DNA from: Agrocybe praecox
Taxonomy: Eukaryota; Basidiomycota; Agaricomycetes; Agaricales; Agrocybaceae
Direction of reading: 5' to 3'
DNA: 64,000 nucleotides
NCBI GenBank assembly: GCA_964017145.1
Contig: OZ024846.1
Span: forward strand, 2,418,001-2,482,000
Shown: piece by piece, positions 25,073 to 36,198 of the stretch
Position numbering within the stretch: position 1 is the stretch's first letter
Layout: every line of letters begins with the position of its first letter
The notes under the pieces: model-generated
What the model was told of the DNA's origin: nothing
Seen by the model: only the letters and a program-made list of their open reading frames with translations
Database searches by the model: none
Translations under genes and position numbers: made by a program

Positions 25073-26846
25073 ATGATGGCAGCAACAGCAGAAGACTGTA
25101 TGTTCTGCGGGAGGAAAGGGAACTACAAGCTGTCAGAAAATCCGTGCCCTTTTCTCAAAACTGGAACTGGTCCTTGCCAAGCGTGCAAGGAGATGGAAGC
25201 TCTGGAAGAGCAGATCCTTGACGCGGAGAACCGTCTCTCGAGTTTGCTCAAACAACATCAAGAAACCCGGCGGAAGGTCAACGGGAGCCATGATTGGGTC
25301 CTCAACAGGGTTCCTCCAGAAATTCTGGCCCATATATTCACAATCATAGCAAAGGCGCGGGTTCATGATGAAGTGCGGGGGAAATCAACTGTGGTTGATC
25401 CTTTCCGTACTCGGACAAATGACGATGGAAAGGTTATCCTTACACCGAAATTGATTGGCTCTATATGTCACGCCTGGCGCCAGATCGCATGGTCAACACC
25501 CGAGATATGGACGAGTAAATTGGTGAAAATGCGAGACGTACGGACCGAGGATCGATTTGAAAAGCTGGTAAATGATAGGATGAACCTTGCATGCTCGGCC
25601 CCTCTGTCCTTGTACGTGTTTGCCCATGTTCGAGACAAATTGAACCATGGATTGATACCGAGAATGGCACTCTTCATAAACTTTTTCTTGAAGAGGTCAG
25701 CATCCCTGACACTCAGGATCCCACCCGACATGCTCTCTTTAATTGACGGCAGCAAAGAAAACGACCAGATATCATCTCTCTCGGTGTTATCTGTTGAGGT
25801 TACTGGGACCAGACGGCAGATATCCCGCGAGGCCTTCAACTTATCCCATATACCAACCCCATCTCCCCGAGTTGTGCGCATCTCTGGGTTTTTACCAACC
25901 AGGGCCTATATCCTTTGGAACGGCGTTAGCACACTCTCACTCTGCCGTTCCTCTTTCCAAGATTGCGCCAAAGCAATCAAACAGATCCCTCGTCTGGAGA
26001 ATCTCACACTCCAGTGGATGTCTGACAGCGGGGAGCAGCTCACAGATGAAAAGCTCATCATTCCAACGCTCAAAACGTTCGAATTCTATCGTCAGAATGC
26101 ATACAAGATCCATGGGAAATCCATCCTCGAATATTTCCATACGCCCAATTTGGAAACGTTGGCGTTTGACGGGACAAAGCAGTGTAACAGCTCACTGAAT
26201 GAACTGCACAAATTTCTCTCGAGGTGTTCGCCGAGGAATCTAAAGGCCATTTTTAACACTCGGTCGTCCGGCTTACATATCGCCACTATGGCTCTGATTC
26301 TTCGACCGTCCATGCGGTATCTTGAGTTACACAGTGTGCCCCGGGATATACTGCACCTTCTTGCGTCTAGCTACCCTTACGATCTTGGTTCCGATATGAA
26401 GATAAGAATACTGCTTCCTGTTTGCAACCTTGAATATCTCAAGATTAGACATACGACTTTTGCCTTGTATGGGGCAAACGAGTGGGAACACATCTCGACG
26501 ATGTTTAATGACCCCCAGAGGCAATTGCTTACACATCTAGAGGTAACGTTCGCTTTGAAGAGGTACGGCTACGGCTACGGCATGCATGAAGTCGACCCTG
26601 GGAAGTTTGGGATTAATGAGGACGCCCTGCGCTTGATTGTGCGATTGAGAGAAGCTGGGAAAACGGTGAAATTCTTTGCGGAAGACGAGAATTGTACTAT
26701 TCATGACTTGTTGGAAGTTGCGATGCGGAATACGAGGAGTGAATCTGTAAGTAGATTTGATTTAGTCGTTCCAGGTAGAGCAATGATAATGACTCTCATT
26801 TTAATACTAGGAATCAGATACCTCAACAACCGCCATGGTAGAGTAG
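25073..26846 (+). CDS. Agaric-type F-box protein with N-terminal Cys motif
   Basis: Predicted substrate-recognition subunit of an SCF ubiquitin ligase. The N-terminus has paired cysteines (CMFCGRKGNYKLSENPCP, then CQACKEME), a coiled coil around residues 40-75, and the F-box NRVPPEILAHIF...LIGSICHAWRQIAWSTPEIW at about residues 80-145. A leucine-rich C-terminal region of about 400 residues has repeated phrases such as LSLCRSSF and LENLTLQWM. Two exons are proposed. A GT-AG intron at 26747-26810 removes 64 bp and gives a short terminal exon ending TTAMVE-TAG at 26846. Without splicing the frame would run to 26863. The protein is about 569 aa. It is a clear paralogue of the gene at 32787-34463. 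Confidence 0.85.
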
Positions 26847-28070
26847 GAGTTAGTGGTCTGTAACTCCCGTTGCCTCTGAAAAAATCGTTGAGTTCCGTAG
26901 TTGTGAAAAAGAAAAACTCCTAACACATCATTTTACTGTTTGTACTACATTACATGTTTCTGAATGCATTCCAAAATACCCTCTTGTCTTACATATCGGC
27001 CAGGTTCAAAACCAGTTGTGAGAAACACATGTTTCGGAAATGGGGACTTAATTTGCAAAGCAGAAACAGACGATAGATATTCAAAATACGGAGGTTAAAA
27101 GTTGGGGAAGATTCGAGTTGAATGTAAAAGCATAGAGGACATCCAGTTTTTTTTTGTTTTTTGGGTCGAGCGTTTTGGGGTACTCTGTTGGAGTACAACA
27201 AGGTCGACACCTAAGTAAGACCCGCTGGCCAATTCCAGGATTTTAAACCTAGATTACAAATACAAACCCCGGGGGAAATGCGTTTATCCACGATGTGCAT
27301 GTGGGACTCGTTGTCCAAAGCGATGTCAGGCCCTACGCGCCGTCCCGATACTTACCTTACGTGTCTTCTTCATCCATTGACCTATCGCCCAATACCCACT
27401 AAGTGCCCAGTCTCCCCGGTCCAGTCCGTAGGCCTTGAGGTTCTTTTCGTCGTCAAGGATTCCTTTCCACCATCAGCAACTTCACAATTTACTTGTCCGC
27501 TTTTTTGGGTTTTTCAACTTGCTGCAAGTAAAAAAGCGTGAAAGCGAGAAAAAGCTACGGAGGGACTACGTATTGTACTAAAAACAGCTAATCCGACAGA
27601 AATTCGTGGCAGTGATGGTCGATATACGGATTAACGAAGTAATTCCGAAACTCGTCCAGTGCATTGAAGTAGGAAATGTGGTCAGGAGGAATCCTACGCC
27701 ATATACGGCTGAGGTTATAGACGAGGAATACCAGGCTAACCTTTCGTTCATGGACCATAACCGTGCCGTTCTATTCGATTTTCCTAGTCCCGTCAAGGCT
27801 TGCCCCAGCCGCAATACTGCATAAGATACTAATATACATTATAGTAGCTACTGTTCCTCACTTTTGATTACTTTTTCTTACTTTTTCTTACTTTTTTTGA
27901 CTTTCTTGAAGCTCAGAAAGCACCCGCTTTTTCGAAAATTGGACCTGGACTGTTCAACTTTTTGCTTTGGCGCTTTTTTACGCTTTTTTACGCTTGCACA
28001 AGTCACTGTAAGTAAATTGTGAAACTGCTGATGACGTTGAAAGGACGACTGGTTTTCCGAGGATGTCCTT
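26847..28070. other. AT-rich gene-free stretch with a pyrimidine-rich simple repeat
   Basis: Short open frames on both strands at about 27578-27824 overlap each other and have no recognised family. Around 27861-27990 the sequence is a degenerate run of ttactttttc and acgctttttt units. Confidence 0.45.
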
Positions 28071-28283
28071 CTAATAGCGTGCGTTCGTCATCCAACAGTC
28101 GAGGTCCAGTCTTGTGTTCATTGCGTGTAGCCATATATTCCGAATTTCCTGAGCCGACGCTTGCTGACCATCATTTTGGATGACTCGTTTGGATCTCAGC
28201 CTCCATATTAGGTGCGCAGATTCACTTATCAGTATTCTCAATAGCCTTGTCTGACCTGTTGCCTTATTCTCGGGTGTGGACAT
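28071..28283 (-). mobile_element. Fragment of a non-LTR retrotransposon-type polyprotein
   Basis: The frame reads TRLLRILISESAHLIWRLRSKRV...EIRNIWLHAMNTRLDLDCWMTNARY. This resembles the segment near the C-terminal RNase H/zinc region found in many basidiomycete non-LTR retroelements. The fragment is about 70 codons and isolated, so it is a dead remnant. The match is from memory of the motif. Confidence 0.5.
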
Positions 28284-29492
28284 AATTTCAGTTGTACGTC
28301 TTCGTTTATTTTATTTTTCCATTTTCAAATACTTTCTAACGAGTTTATAGGTTAGTGTTTGCGTTATTTTGCTTAATTTCGCTCCTGTCAATCTCAGCGT
28401 TCAGCCAATATTTATGACGTCCAGATTTTTTTCAGCACCCGTGAGGAAGTTGGTTCGGCCCAGTGAAGGTCGGCAATGACGACCTAAGTAATCTGCATAA
28501 TTATCGGCATTGATCAGAGGGTCATTCTCCATAAAATGATAAATCCACGTTAAGTAACGAACATGGCACCACGCTTCCAGCAGCCAGCAGCTTCAAGGAA
28601 CCCGCCCTGGGTGTACTTAAATGATTCGTATAAGTATTGAAGTAAATAACATATTCCGAGTCTGTGGGCCGCACGAGGACGGGTCATGGTGCGCGTGTGT
28701 ACAGTTTGATCAAACTTGGCTCTCATTTCCATAATGGTATGTATTTTATAACTATTTTATACTGTTGGGACTGTCCTATGTGTACTTGATGCTAGAGACA
28801 TGGATTCTGGAATGATAGTAGCCTAAGCTTGAGAAAAAACCGATCGAACGAATGGAGTGGGACGGCGAATTGACGGCGAATCGAGAGCGAATCCCAAAAA
28901 CATCAATCCAAGCAACCGAACAAGGGTATTATGTAATATGACGTATGTCAGTCTAGACCGAGTCTAGACCGCTAGTAGACCGAGACTATGGAGAGGCGCG
29001 TATGATATATAAAGAGTGTTGACTAGCGCCACATCTTCTGCTTTTCTTCCTTGCTTTCCGTCCTTCTGCCTTTGTCTTGCGTTTATCTGTCCCCCCTGCG
29101 TCTCCGCTCGCGGTTGTTCGTCTCCTGGGCGATTTAGATTAGGGTTAAAACGTTAAACGTTAGGATTTGGTTCCCCTCGCTTCGTTCGGGACGATGGGCC
29201 GGTAATCTCGAGTACAACGACGACCTACATACTACTTGGGGACCGATTTCTTCGCGTGTTTTACGGGACGGCTACGGCTTTTCTGTTCATCGAAGGTTCT
29301 TTTCTATGCTGGGTTAAGCTTTGAGAATGGAATGTACGCGACACGCGCAGAGTATTATGGCATTCGTTCTTTCGCTGACCACGTGGGAGTTGATAGAACA
29401 TTCTGGCACGTGTGAGTTTCATTCTCTGAAACAGTTTTTATCTGGCGTTATGGCTGCTATCTCTTCTTCGTCGTCCGCTTCTTCCCCCGAGT
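28284..29492. other. Gene-free interval and 5' leader region of the Ser/Pro-rich gene
   Basis: No gene seen in the first 700 bp. From about 29000 it contains a TATA box and a pyrimidine-rich leader. A small open frame at 29321-29563 overlaps the start of the next gene in another frame and could be an upstream ORF. Confidence 0.4.
29006..29013 (+). promoter_or_regulatory. TATA box
   Basis: TATATAAA followed by a pyrimidine-rich stretch. If it serves the gene at 29493 the 5' leader would be about 450 nt. Confidence 0.4.
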
Positions 29493-30300
29493 ATGAGCAC
29501 TTCCCCTCCGGAGACAGATACGCCACGGCAACAGGAGGCAGAGAAAAGCCGAGAAGATGGTGACGAGGGAACGGTTGGTCACGCAGTGGAGCGCGACGTC
29601 ATATCAGACGGATTTGAACAGGTGAGCAGTTTATTGAGTTTTCTGTTAATAAACCGAGTCCCACCCATAACAAATACAGCCTTCTGCATCGTCCCCACCA
29701 CCGACCACAACATCGCCCCTTGCAGTAGCTGTCTCACCCAGAATGCCAGGCCTCGTCGATTTAACGGATCTCACTCTCAACTCTCCCTCTTCCCAAATCA
29801 TCGGAACTCCCTTCACTACCAATGCTACCCGTTTCGAATACCCATTCCCAGAAACATCTGCCAGTCCCGGTCAATCTTCCTCATCCCCCGATAATTCCCC
29901 AAACTTCACGAGCTCCTTCATGGGCATGGGAAATTCATACTCAGGCCTAGCGACTTCCTCTATATCTGCGGGGAGCTCATCGTCGCAGACCGTGTTGGGG
30001 CTGTATCCTTCGTCGTTAGCGCTGGAATCGGCTCTTCCAGTGTTTAGTAACCCTACGCATCCGAAAATGCGGACGCGCACGGAACCACCCATCCCACCGA
30101 GTCTCGCGAAGAAGAGGAACAAGTGGAGTTTGAACCTGTTGTTGAGGAGGAGGAGCAGTCAAGGGAGTGCGGGTACGGCTGCGAGCGATCAGTCTGTTAT
30201 GAGTGGTGCTTCTGGTGGGGGAAGTACACAGGCGATGAGTCCCACGAGTCCTATGCAGTTGCTTGGTGGATCGGAGGGACCTCCTGCGTCTGCGCGATGA
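29493..30300 (+). CDS. Ser/Pro-rich low-complexity protein with a basic KKRNKWSL motif
   Basis: Two exons, 29493-29621 and 29680-30300, are joined in phase 0 by a 58-bp GT-AG intron (gtgagc...tacag), giving about 249 aa. The N-terminal third is acidic, the middle is Ser/Pro/Thr-rich, and near residues 185-200 there is a basic segment, AKKRNKWSLNLLLRRRSSQG. It is followed by more Ser/Gly and the stop. No enzyme domain, signal peptide or membrane segment is seen. The basic block could act as a nuclear localisation or membrane-binding patch. Function unknown. An upstream ATG at 29450 is in a different frame. Confidence 0.55.
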
Positions 30301-32391
30301 CAAGCTCCTTTGGGGGCACACGATACCCCACATATACGATACTACCCATGCATCCCACTTTGAACGACAAAACCCATCAGGCCGCATCTTACACATTCAA
30401 AATTCATCCGTCGCACAACATACACGAGTGCTTTTTCTTTTCAATAATACCAGGCGCCAGGCATATGCATCAACATGAATCCGAAATTTTCCTATCTATC
30501 TATGCGAATCATATCCTTCTATCTATTCACGGTGTGGATATGGATCAACTCCCTCCTTGTTCTTCAAGGTCCATGTTTTCCTAGGCCTCTCACCGACATC
30601 GACTTATTACAGACTGTTCCACCGCATCACATAGCGTGCTTTCCTGTCCAAATTTTCCTGAAAACGAAGGACGAATGGAGAGAAAAGCTGGTGTTATTAA
30701 TGCCTCTTCAAACTTTTTATTGCAAGCTTTGGCGTCTTTGACATTTTTATTCCTTACCCTGGGTTTTTTCGTTCTTGCTTCCTATGCATTTTTTTCTCGT
30801 GTCACTTTTTTCATACTACTCTTCATTTTTATTTTTCGCGTGGGGGTGTCTCGCAGTCCTCCGTGTGTTTTTTTTCTTCTTCGGCACCGGCATCGGTATC
30901 GGCATTGTCGCCGATTCAAAACATCGTCATCGAATTCATCATCATCGGTATCACTTTCATCCATTATGACCGCCCGTCATCGTCATCGACCGCGTCATGT
31001 TCTCTTAGAACATGTACCACGCTCTCGTCTCTCTCGCCACTACTACCTACGCTCTTATGCACGCGCGCATATACACGTCCGCACGCGTGGAGGATCTTCG
31101 CATCTCGTTCTCTTGCCCATACATGCATTTTTTATCCGGTTTTTTATTCATCCAATTATGTTTTTTTTCTTTCTTTAGTTATACACGTTCATTGGGTTTC
31201 TTTCTTTCTTTCTTTTTGGGTTTTAGGTTTTTGGGTTTTGTTTTGTTTTCGGATCTTGGATATTGGATCTGTGTTGGGTAATCACTTTTTTTCGTTTTGT
31301 TTTGTTACGTTTTTTTATTTTGGGAATGAAATTTTTTTTTTCGTACGTTTGTGTACACGCGTGATCATGAGGAATGGTGAGGAATGGTATTGAACGTGAA
31401 GTTTGACTCGTTCGAACACGCGGTAAGTCGGGTCAGACTGTACATACGTAGGACTTGGGGGCTCGTCTGACGGGGTCCAACTGGTGTTTTTAGAGATCAG
31501 ATTGCGATAGACTCTGGCAGTAGGAGACGATAGTGTGCTGTATTACTACGGATTATGGGAAATTTTTTCTTATTTAAATACGAAGAAAACAACAAGGATT
31601 TTTTAGCCTCATGAATCGGCGTAAGCTGGGGAACTTTGAAATCTAAGTCGCCAAGTGATGGGAGGTTTTCGTCGGTCTCTCTATTTAAATTATCTGGTAA
31701 ATATAACTTAATATAGAGGAGAATGAATATGAATTGATACTTAAAGTCTTGTTTGAACATCACCAAATGTGCATTTTGATTCTTGAAGACGTTCTGACCT
31801 GTGCTGACGCGTCAATTGATGCGTTTGTTGATGCGGGAAATTTTTGCGCCTCGTAGCCTCGGTCATTCCGGACGTGGCGAAAAAGCCTGGGAAAGCCATG
31901 CCCACTGCGTTTCGTGGGGTGTGGATATCCACAATCGTGGCGATGCCAACACTGGTTGTTGTATGCTAGTAGCTATTCCTCTACTCTCTCAGAAATATGT
32001 ACCAGCTGTTCTGTGTAAAACCGAGGATCTGGCCCAGTCAATATAAAGTAGATCTTAGGTGAGATTTCGTCGTTCTGTATCCCCCATCTTTACTTTTACT
32101 TTTTCTTCGAATTAGACTTGGGGGACTGACACGGTCACGATGGATGGGTAACGGACCCTCTTGAACTTTCAAGAAGCTAATTTTTTTCCAAATGCCGTAG
32201 AGAGGAATAATTCACTAATTTTGCGGAGTCCTGGGTCCATAGTGCCTACAACACCGGTGGATGTTTCTTCGATGGTATTTAAGGGGGGAAATGAAGTCGG
32301 TATGAAGTTAGTCTCGGGAGTTCTGCTGTGAGGGTTTACTGAGAGTGAAAGAGAAAGAAGCAGGCAGAGAACGCGTTTTTCGTTAAACGCG
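30301..32391. other. T-rich gene-free region
   Basis: About 2 kb rich in poly-T tracts, with a cat/atc-rich microsatellite near 30900-30990. Long open frames here (for example 30636-31178) consist mainly of Phe/Ser/His from low-complexity DNA and are rejected as genes. Confidence 0.5.
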
Positions 32392-32640
32392 TCAAAGTAG
32401 CGACCAAAATGGTCTGCTAGCAGTTATGATGCCGAAACTGGGATAGGTGTTGCCAGAAAGGCGAACAGCTGTGACTTGCTCTGTTGTCACCAGATAGAAC
32501 AGTTCAGAGTGTAGCTGGGCTCGGAAGCGCGTCGAGCAGCCTCGCATGATGGCGGTAGTGGTCAAAGCAAGATTTGATTCGGCTATGTACACGATCTAAT
32601 CTAATCGGACTGATGTAGGTTGCACTTCCACAACGTGAGG
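32392..32640. repeat. Copy 1 of a dispersed sequence shared with about 39360-39530 and 44400-44660
   Basis: On the minus strand it reads NLALTTTAIMRGCSTRFRAQ, matching ALTTTAIVRGCSTRFRAQ in the membrane-protein gene at 38741-39517. The downstream part (accatttttgttg-like to gctgggctcgg) aligns by eye with 44440-44600. It is a truncated first exon of that gene family. Confidence 0.55.
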
Positions 32641-32786
32641 CAAAGACAGAAATATGTTGGGCAAATCGGGATAGCATTCAGGCGATGTGATGGAAGAACG
32701 AAGAAGGTGCGCTTGGGAAGATACCTGAGTCGAAGATATGAAGTGGTTTATATATTCTGTGACAATATGAATGGTAAAAACTACGC

Positions 32787-34463
32787 CTAGTCTACACTGT
32801 TGGGTGAATCCAAATTGGCTATAGCATCCTTCAATGGATCGTGATGGGGAGGATACTTTTTGAACGATAACTTCACAGTTATACCAGCTTTCCTAAAAGC
32901 GAGGATTTGGTCGATAATATGTTTCTCGATGCGAAACTTTGGCTCTGGGATATCGTCGAGGTGATCTGTAGACATACATACAAGTTCCAAGAACTTGAGA
33001 CTTCTCCTTCGTGGATGATTCAAAAGATCCATAAGCGAGTTCCAGCCGCAGTCTTCCTCGAGCTGTGTTTGCCAGTCATAGATAAACCTGATACTGCAGA
33101 GATTGGGTAGCAGAATTGCATCGAGTGGGTCCAAGGTGGTGAGATGGGCAAATGAGCGGATTAAGTCATCGGAAGGATTGTGGATTTGAAGACTCTGGAT
33201 GGACGACTGGTTTAGTAAAAGTCGTTCGATGTACATGGGGGGTGTCAACGCGGAAAATCGTACTTTAAAAGCTTTCAAAGAACAAGAAGAGAGAGACTGT
33301 TCGAGCACCTCGAATGTAGTTCTCTCTACAACCCCATCATATATAAAGCTTTCTAGGTTTGGAAATCGCAAGTATTCGAAGACGGTCTTGCCGGTCACAA
33401 CATAAGCGAACTTGAAGTAGAAAGAAAACACTTTAAGTGTTGGAATGCATATCTCCGTGTGCATAACGGGGACAGTATAGGGATATATATGTATTTCTTT
33501 CATTGTGAGACTCTCCAAGCAAACGACCTTCTGTAGTATTCCGAGGGTGTCCGAAAAGTCCATATTACAGAGAGAAAGTGTGGTAACTCTCTCCCAGCTT
33601 ATAAAGACTGCCCGAGGCCAAACCCTAGTGATGGATACTTCTGTGGGCGCAGGTACTGAGGATTTCAGTTGGAATTTATAGTCTGATGACTTTTCCTGGA
33701 TTATTCTGTACGTGTTATCGACAAAAAGCCTCGAAAGGGGCATTGATTCTGTGCCACTCCCGCAAATTAAATCCAAGATACAGGCAGGTATCCTGAGAAA
33801 AAGACTACCCCATCGATGTGAGCATTAATTTATCGAACTGATGATGGCCCGAATAGGGACATTCGCGTCGAATGATGTATATGGGGGATTTATAAAAAGG
33901 CGCAGGGATAAAAGAAGTGAACCTGAACGGTCGATCCATTCGGTGATTAGTTGAACGTGCTTGATGGTGTCGATTTTTTCAAGATTTATGCTCAAGAAGG
34001 CCCACAGCTCTGGTGACGACCACGCAATTTTCCGCCAGCTCGAACATACTGATCCCAGTTTGAATGGAGTGAAGGGAATTCGCATTTTTTCTATACCCTT
34101 ATCCACGTCGAGGCTTTCTGTCTGATTTTCGCTCTCTATTTCAAGTTTAATCCAAGGTGCAATGACGAACTTGAAGATGTGAGCCAAAATCTCCGGCGGA
34201 AGCTTGTTCAGAATGGGATCGTGACTTTTGTTGATTTTGACCAAGGTTTCGGTACGTTTTTGCAACAAATCCGATAGCAGTCTTTCCGCTGCCAAAATCT
34301 GTGGCTCCAGCTGCTCCATTTCCCTGCAAGCCCCGCAAAGGTCATCTTCGAATAGAGGGCAAGGATTGTCGGATAAAGTGTAACCTCCCGTTCTCGCGCA
34401 AAGCAAACACTGACCGACTGCGTTCATTGCCTGCGCAAAAGTAATCAGTTCGCAATCAACCAT
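32787..34463 (-). pseudogene. F-box protein paralogue interrupted by one in-frame TAA
   Basis: From the ATG at 34463 the frame gives paired cysteines (CLLCARTGGYTLSDNPCP, CGACREME), a coiled coil, and the F-box NKLPPEILAHIF...LGSVCSSWRKIAWSSPELW. It then stops at TAA (33825-33827) after VPIRAIISSIN. The next 16 codons and the whole 329-codon remainder to 32787 are in the same frame and continue the paralogue alignment (LFLRIPACILDLICGS against LTLRIPPDMLSLIDGS in the gene at 25073). No GT-AG pair that would remove the stop and keep frame was found. It is a recent nonsense allele or pseudogene, readthrough, or a sequencing error; everything else looks intact. Confidence 0.75.
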
Positions 34464-36130
34464 GATAAATAACGCACAGTGTACGCACAGATGTTAGAAG
34501 GAGAGAGAAAGTGTCTTGCTTATCAACGTTCAACGTTTCCATTTCAACCCACGGCGTCACGCGTGTACATACCTTCTTACGGCAAATGCCGATTCATGCC
34601 ATTGATTAGATTAGATGGAATCATTGCCTAGTTTTAAGGAGTTCCGAAACGAAACCTCACTAGTGCAGAGAAACATCTCAGACTTCTTGTCTTTGCTTTT
34701 ACTGCTTTTACTTTATGTAGGTTTTATTTGGACGTCTTCTCTCTTGTCTTCGACTTTTTGAAATCTACACACCTGTCAACTCCACCTGTAGCTTTGGCTG
34801 ACCACAAATGACTATTCACCCCCGGTGATCCACCAGCCAGATGACCAGGCGCTTTTTTGAGTTCAGACCGCCGCAAAATTATGGACAGATAAACGCGCTT
34901 GAATATCACCACCCGTGAGTTGCTACTATTTACTCCCTGTGAATACCCACTGGCCGTCATGATTCATCGCCGACGATTCAGAGTAGATCACCCGATCTCA
35001 CTAGACCTCAGTATCTAAGGAGACCCAGTCCAGCGTTGGTCCGTACGAAAGGAACAAATAACGTTGTTGCCATTGGAAAAAAGGGGCGTTATTGGATGCA
35101 CCACTTTGCGTGTGCAAGAGCTGCATACACAGAGCATACTTCGTGATATGCAACAGCATATTCAGAGGGATGACAAACCATCTTTTGGCTTTATGATGCT
35201 CGTGTGCGAAGAACAAGATGTTCAAGCGCAAAGATATCAGAACTTCTCATGTATTAGAGATAAATAAACGTCACGGTTAGTACACAAGGTGTAGAGTATG
35301 GGTATGCATAAGGTGCGGCTATATTTCAACCATTTTCTAGACGTTATGGTTAATTTTAATTATTTACCTCAGGTTTCAAAGTCAGTGAAATCCTATAAAT
35401 CGGAGTCTCAAAACGATCCTCCTTGCCGATTGCGTGCAGTACTCACCTTGTGCTCAATGCTCATCCCACAGGCGCGTTTTGCTTCAGCATCGCTATTTCA
35501 TCTCGCGTTAAACCAAGTAAAGACAAAAAGTCAACGCCACATCTGTAAAACAATTGAACCTTTGGGAACGGGTCTTGGGTAAAGTGGCTGTGCTTTTGAT
35601 TGGCTAAAGCTTCCCGCATCATCGCCAAATTTATTCACAGACCCGCCAGCGTCGCGCGTCATCAGCATCTCTCTCTCTTTCTCTGCTTATAGTTACAGCT
35701 GTACTTTCGGAAACTATTCACTCCGTAACATCACACGTTGAGCTAACCTTTCGACTTGATATTTACGACCAGCCCTTACTAACTGCACCGTTCGCGACTT
35801 CTGTAAAATTCCATGTCCCATGTTTCGAAATTTCCCATTGTCTAACAAAGGTGAGAGTATGGTTATGTTATATATCTTCGTTGCGTCTAAACTTGCACTT
35901 GCGCAGTATTTATATCGTCATATATAACTTTTCGTGGATTATAACTACTGCATGGCCCGCGGCCATCTATTCTTGCTGTTCTGAAGGCATTTTGGAGCTT
36001 TCTCGAAGCCCAGCGATGAAAAAACGCGGCGCGAACGTCTGGTCATGGGGTTCTCTTCGGTTACAAAGACCAAAAAATGCAATTTAGTCTCATAAACAAG
36101 GTTTTCCCGCATTCGGAGCACGTACAAGGT
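34464..36130. other. Gene-free interval upstream of esterase D
   Basis: Nothing recognised apart from a reverse copy of the CTAATCTAATC-type motif at about 34605-34616 near the F-box start and a ct-rich tract near 35670-35690. Confidence 0.45.
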
Positions 36131-36131
36131 G

Positions 36132-36138
36132 TATATAT
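36132..36138 (+). promoter_or_regulatory. TATA-like box of esterase D
   Basis: TATATAT lies 61 bp before the ATG at 36199. Confidence 0.4.
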
Positions 36139-36198
36139 GCACCATGATCGAATAGTAGGTATAATACTTCTTCATTTTATCCATTCCTTCTTACAGCT

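Noticed and set aside
29130..29165. Single TTAGGG-like sequence (gattagggttaaaacg)
   Set aside because: Only one copy, so not a telomere or interstitial telomeric array.
30636..31393. Long overlapping open frames of 176-180 codons
   Set aside because: They arise from T-rich and CAT-repeat DNA, are dominated by Phe/Ser/His/Arg, and have no domain or splice logic.
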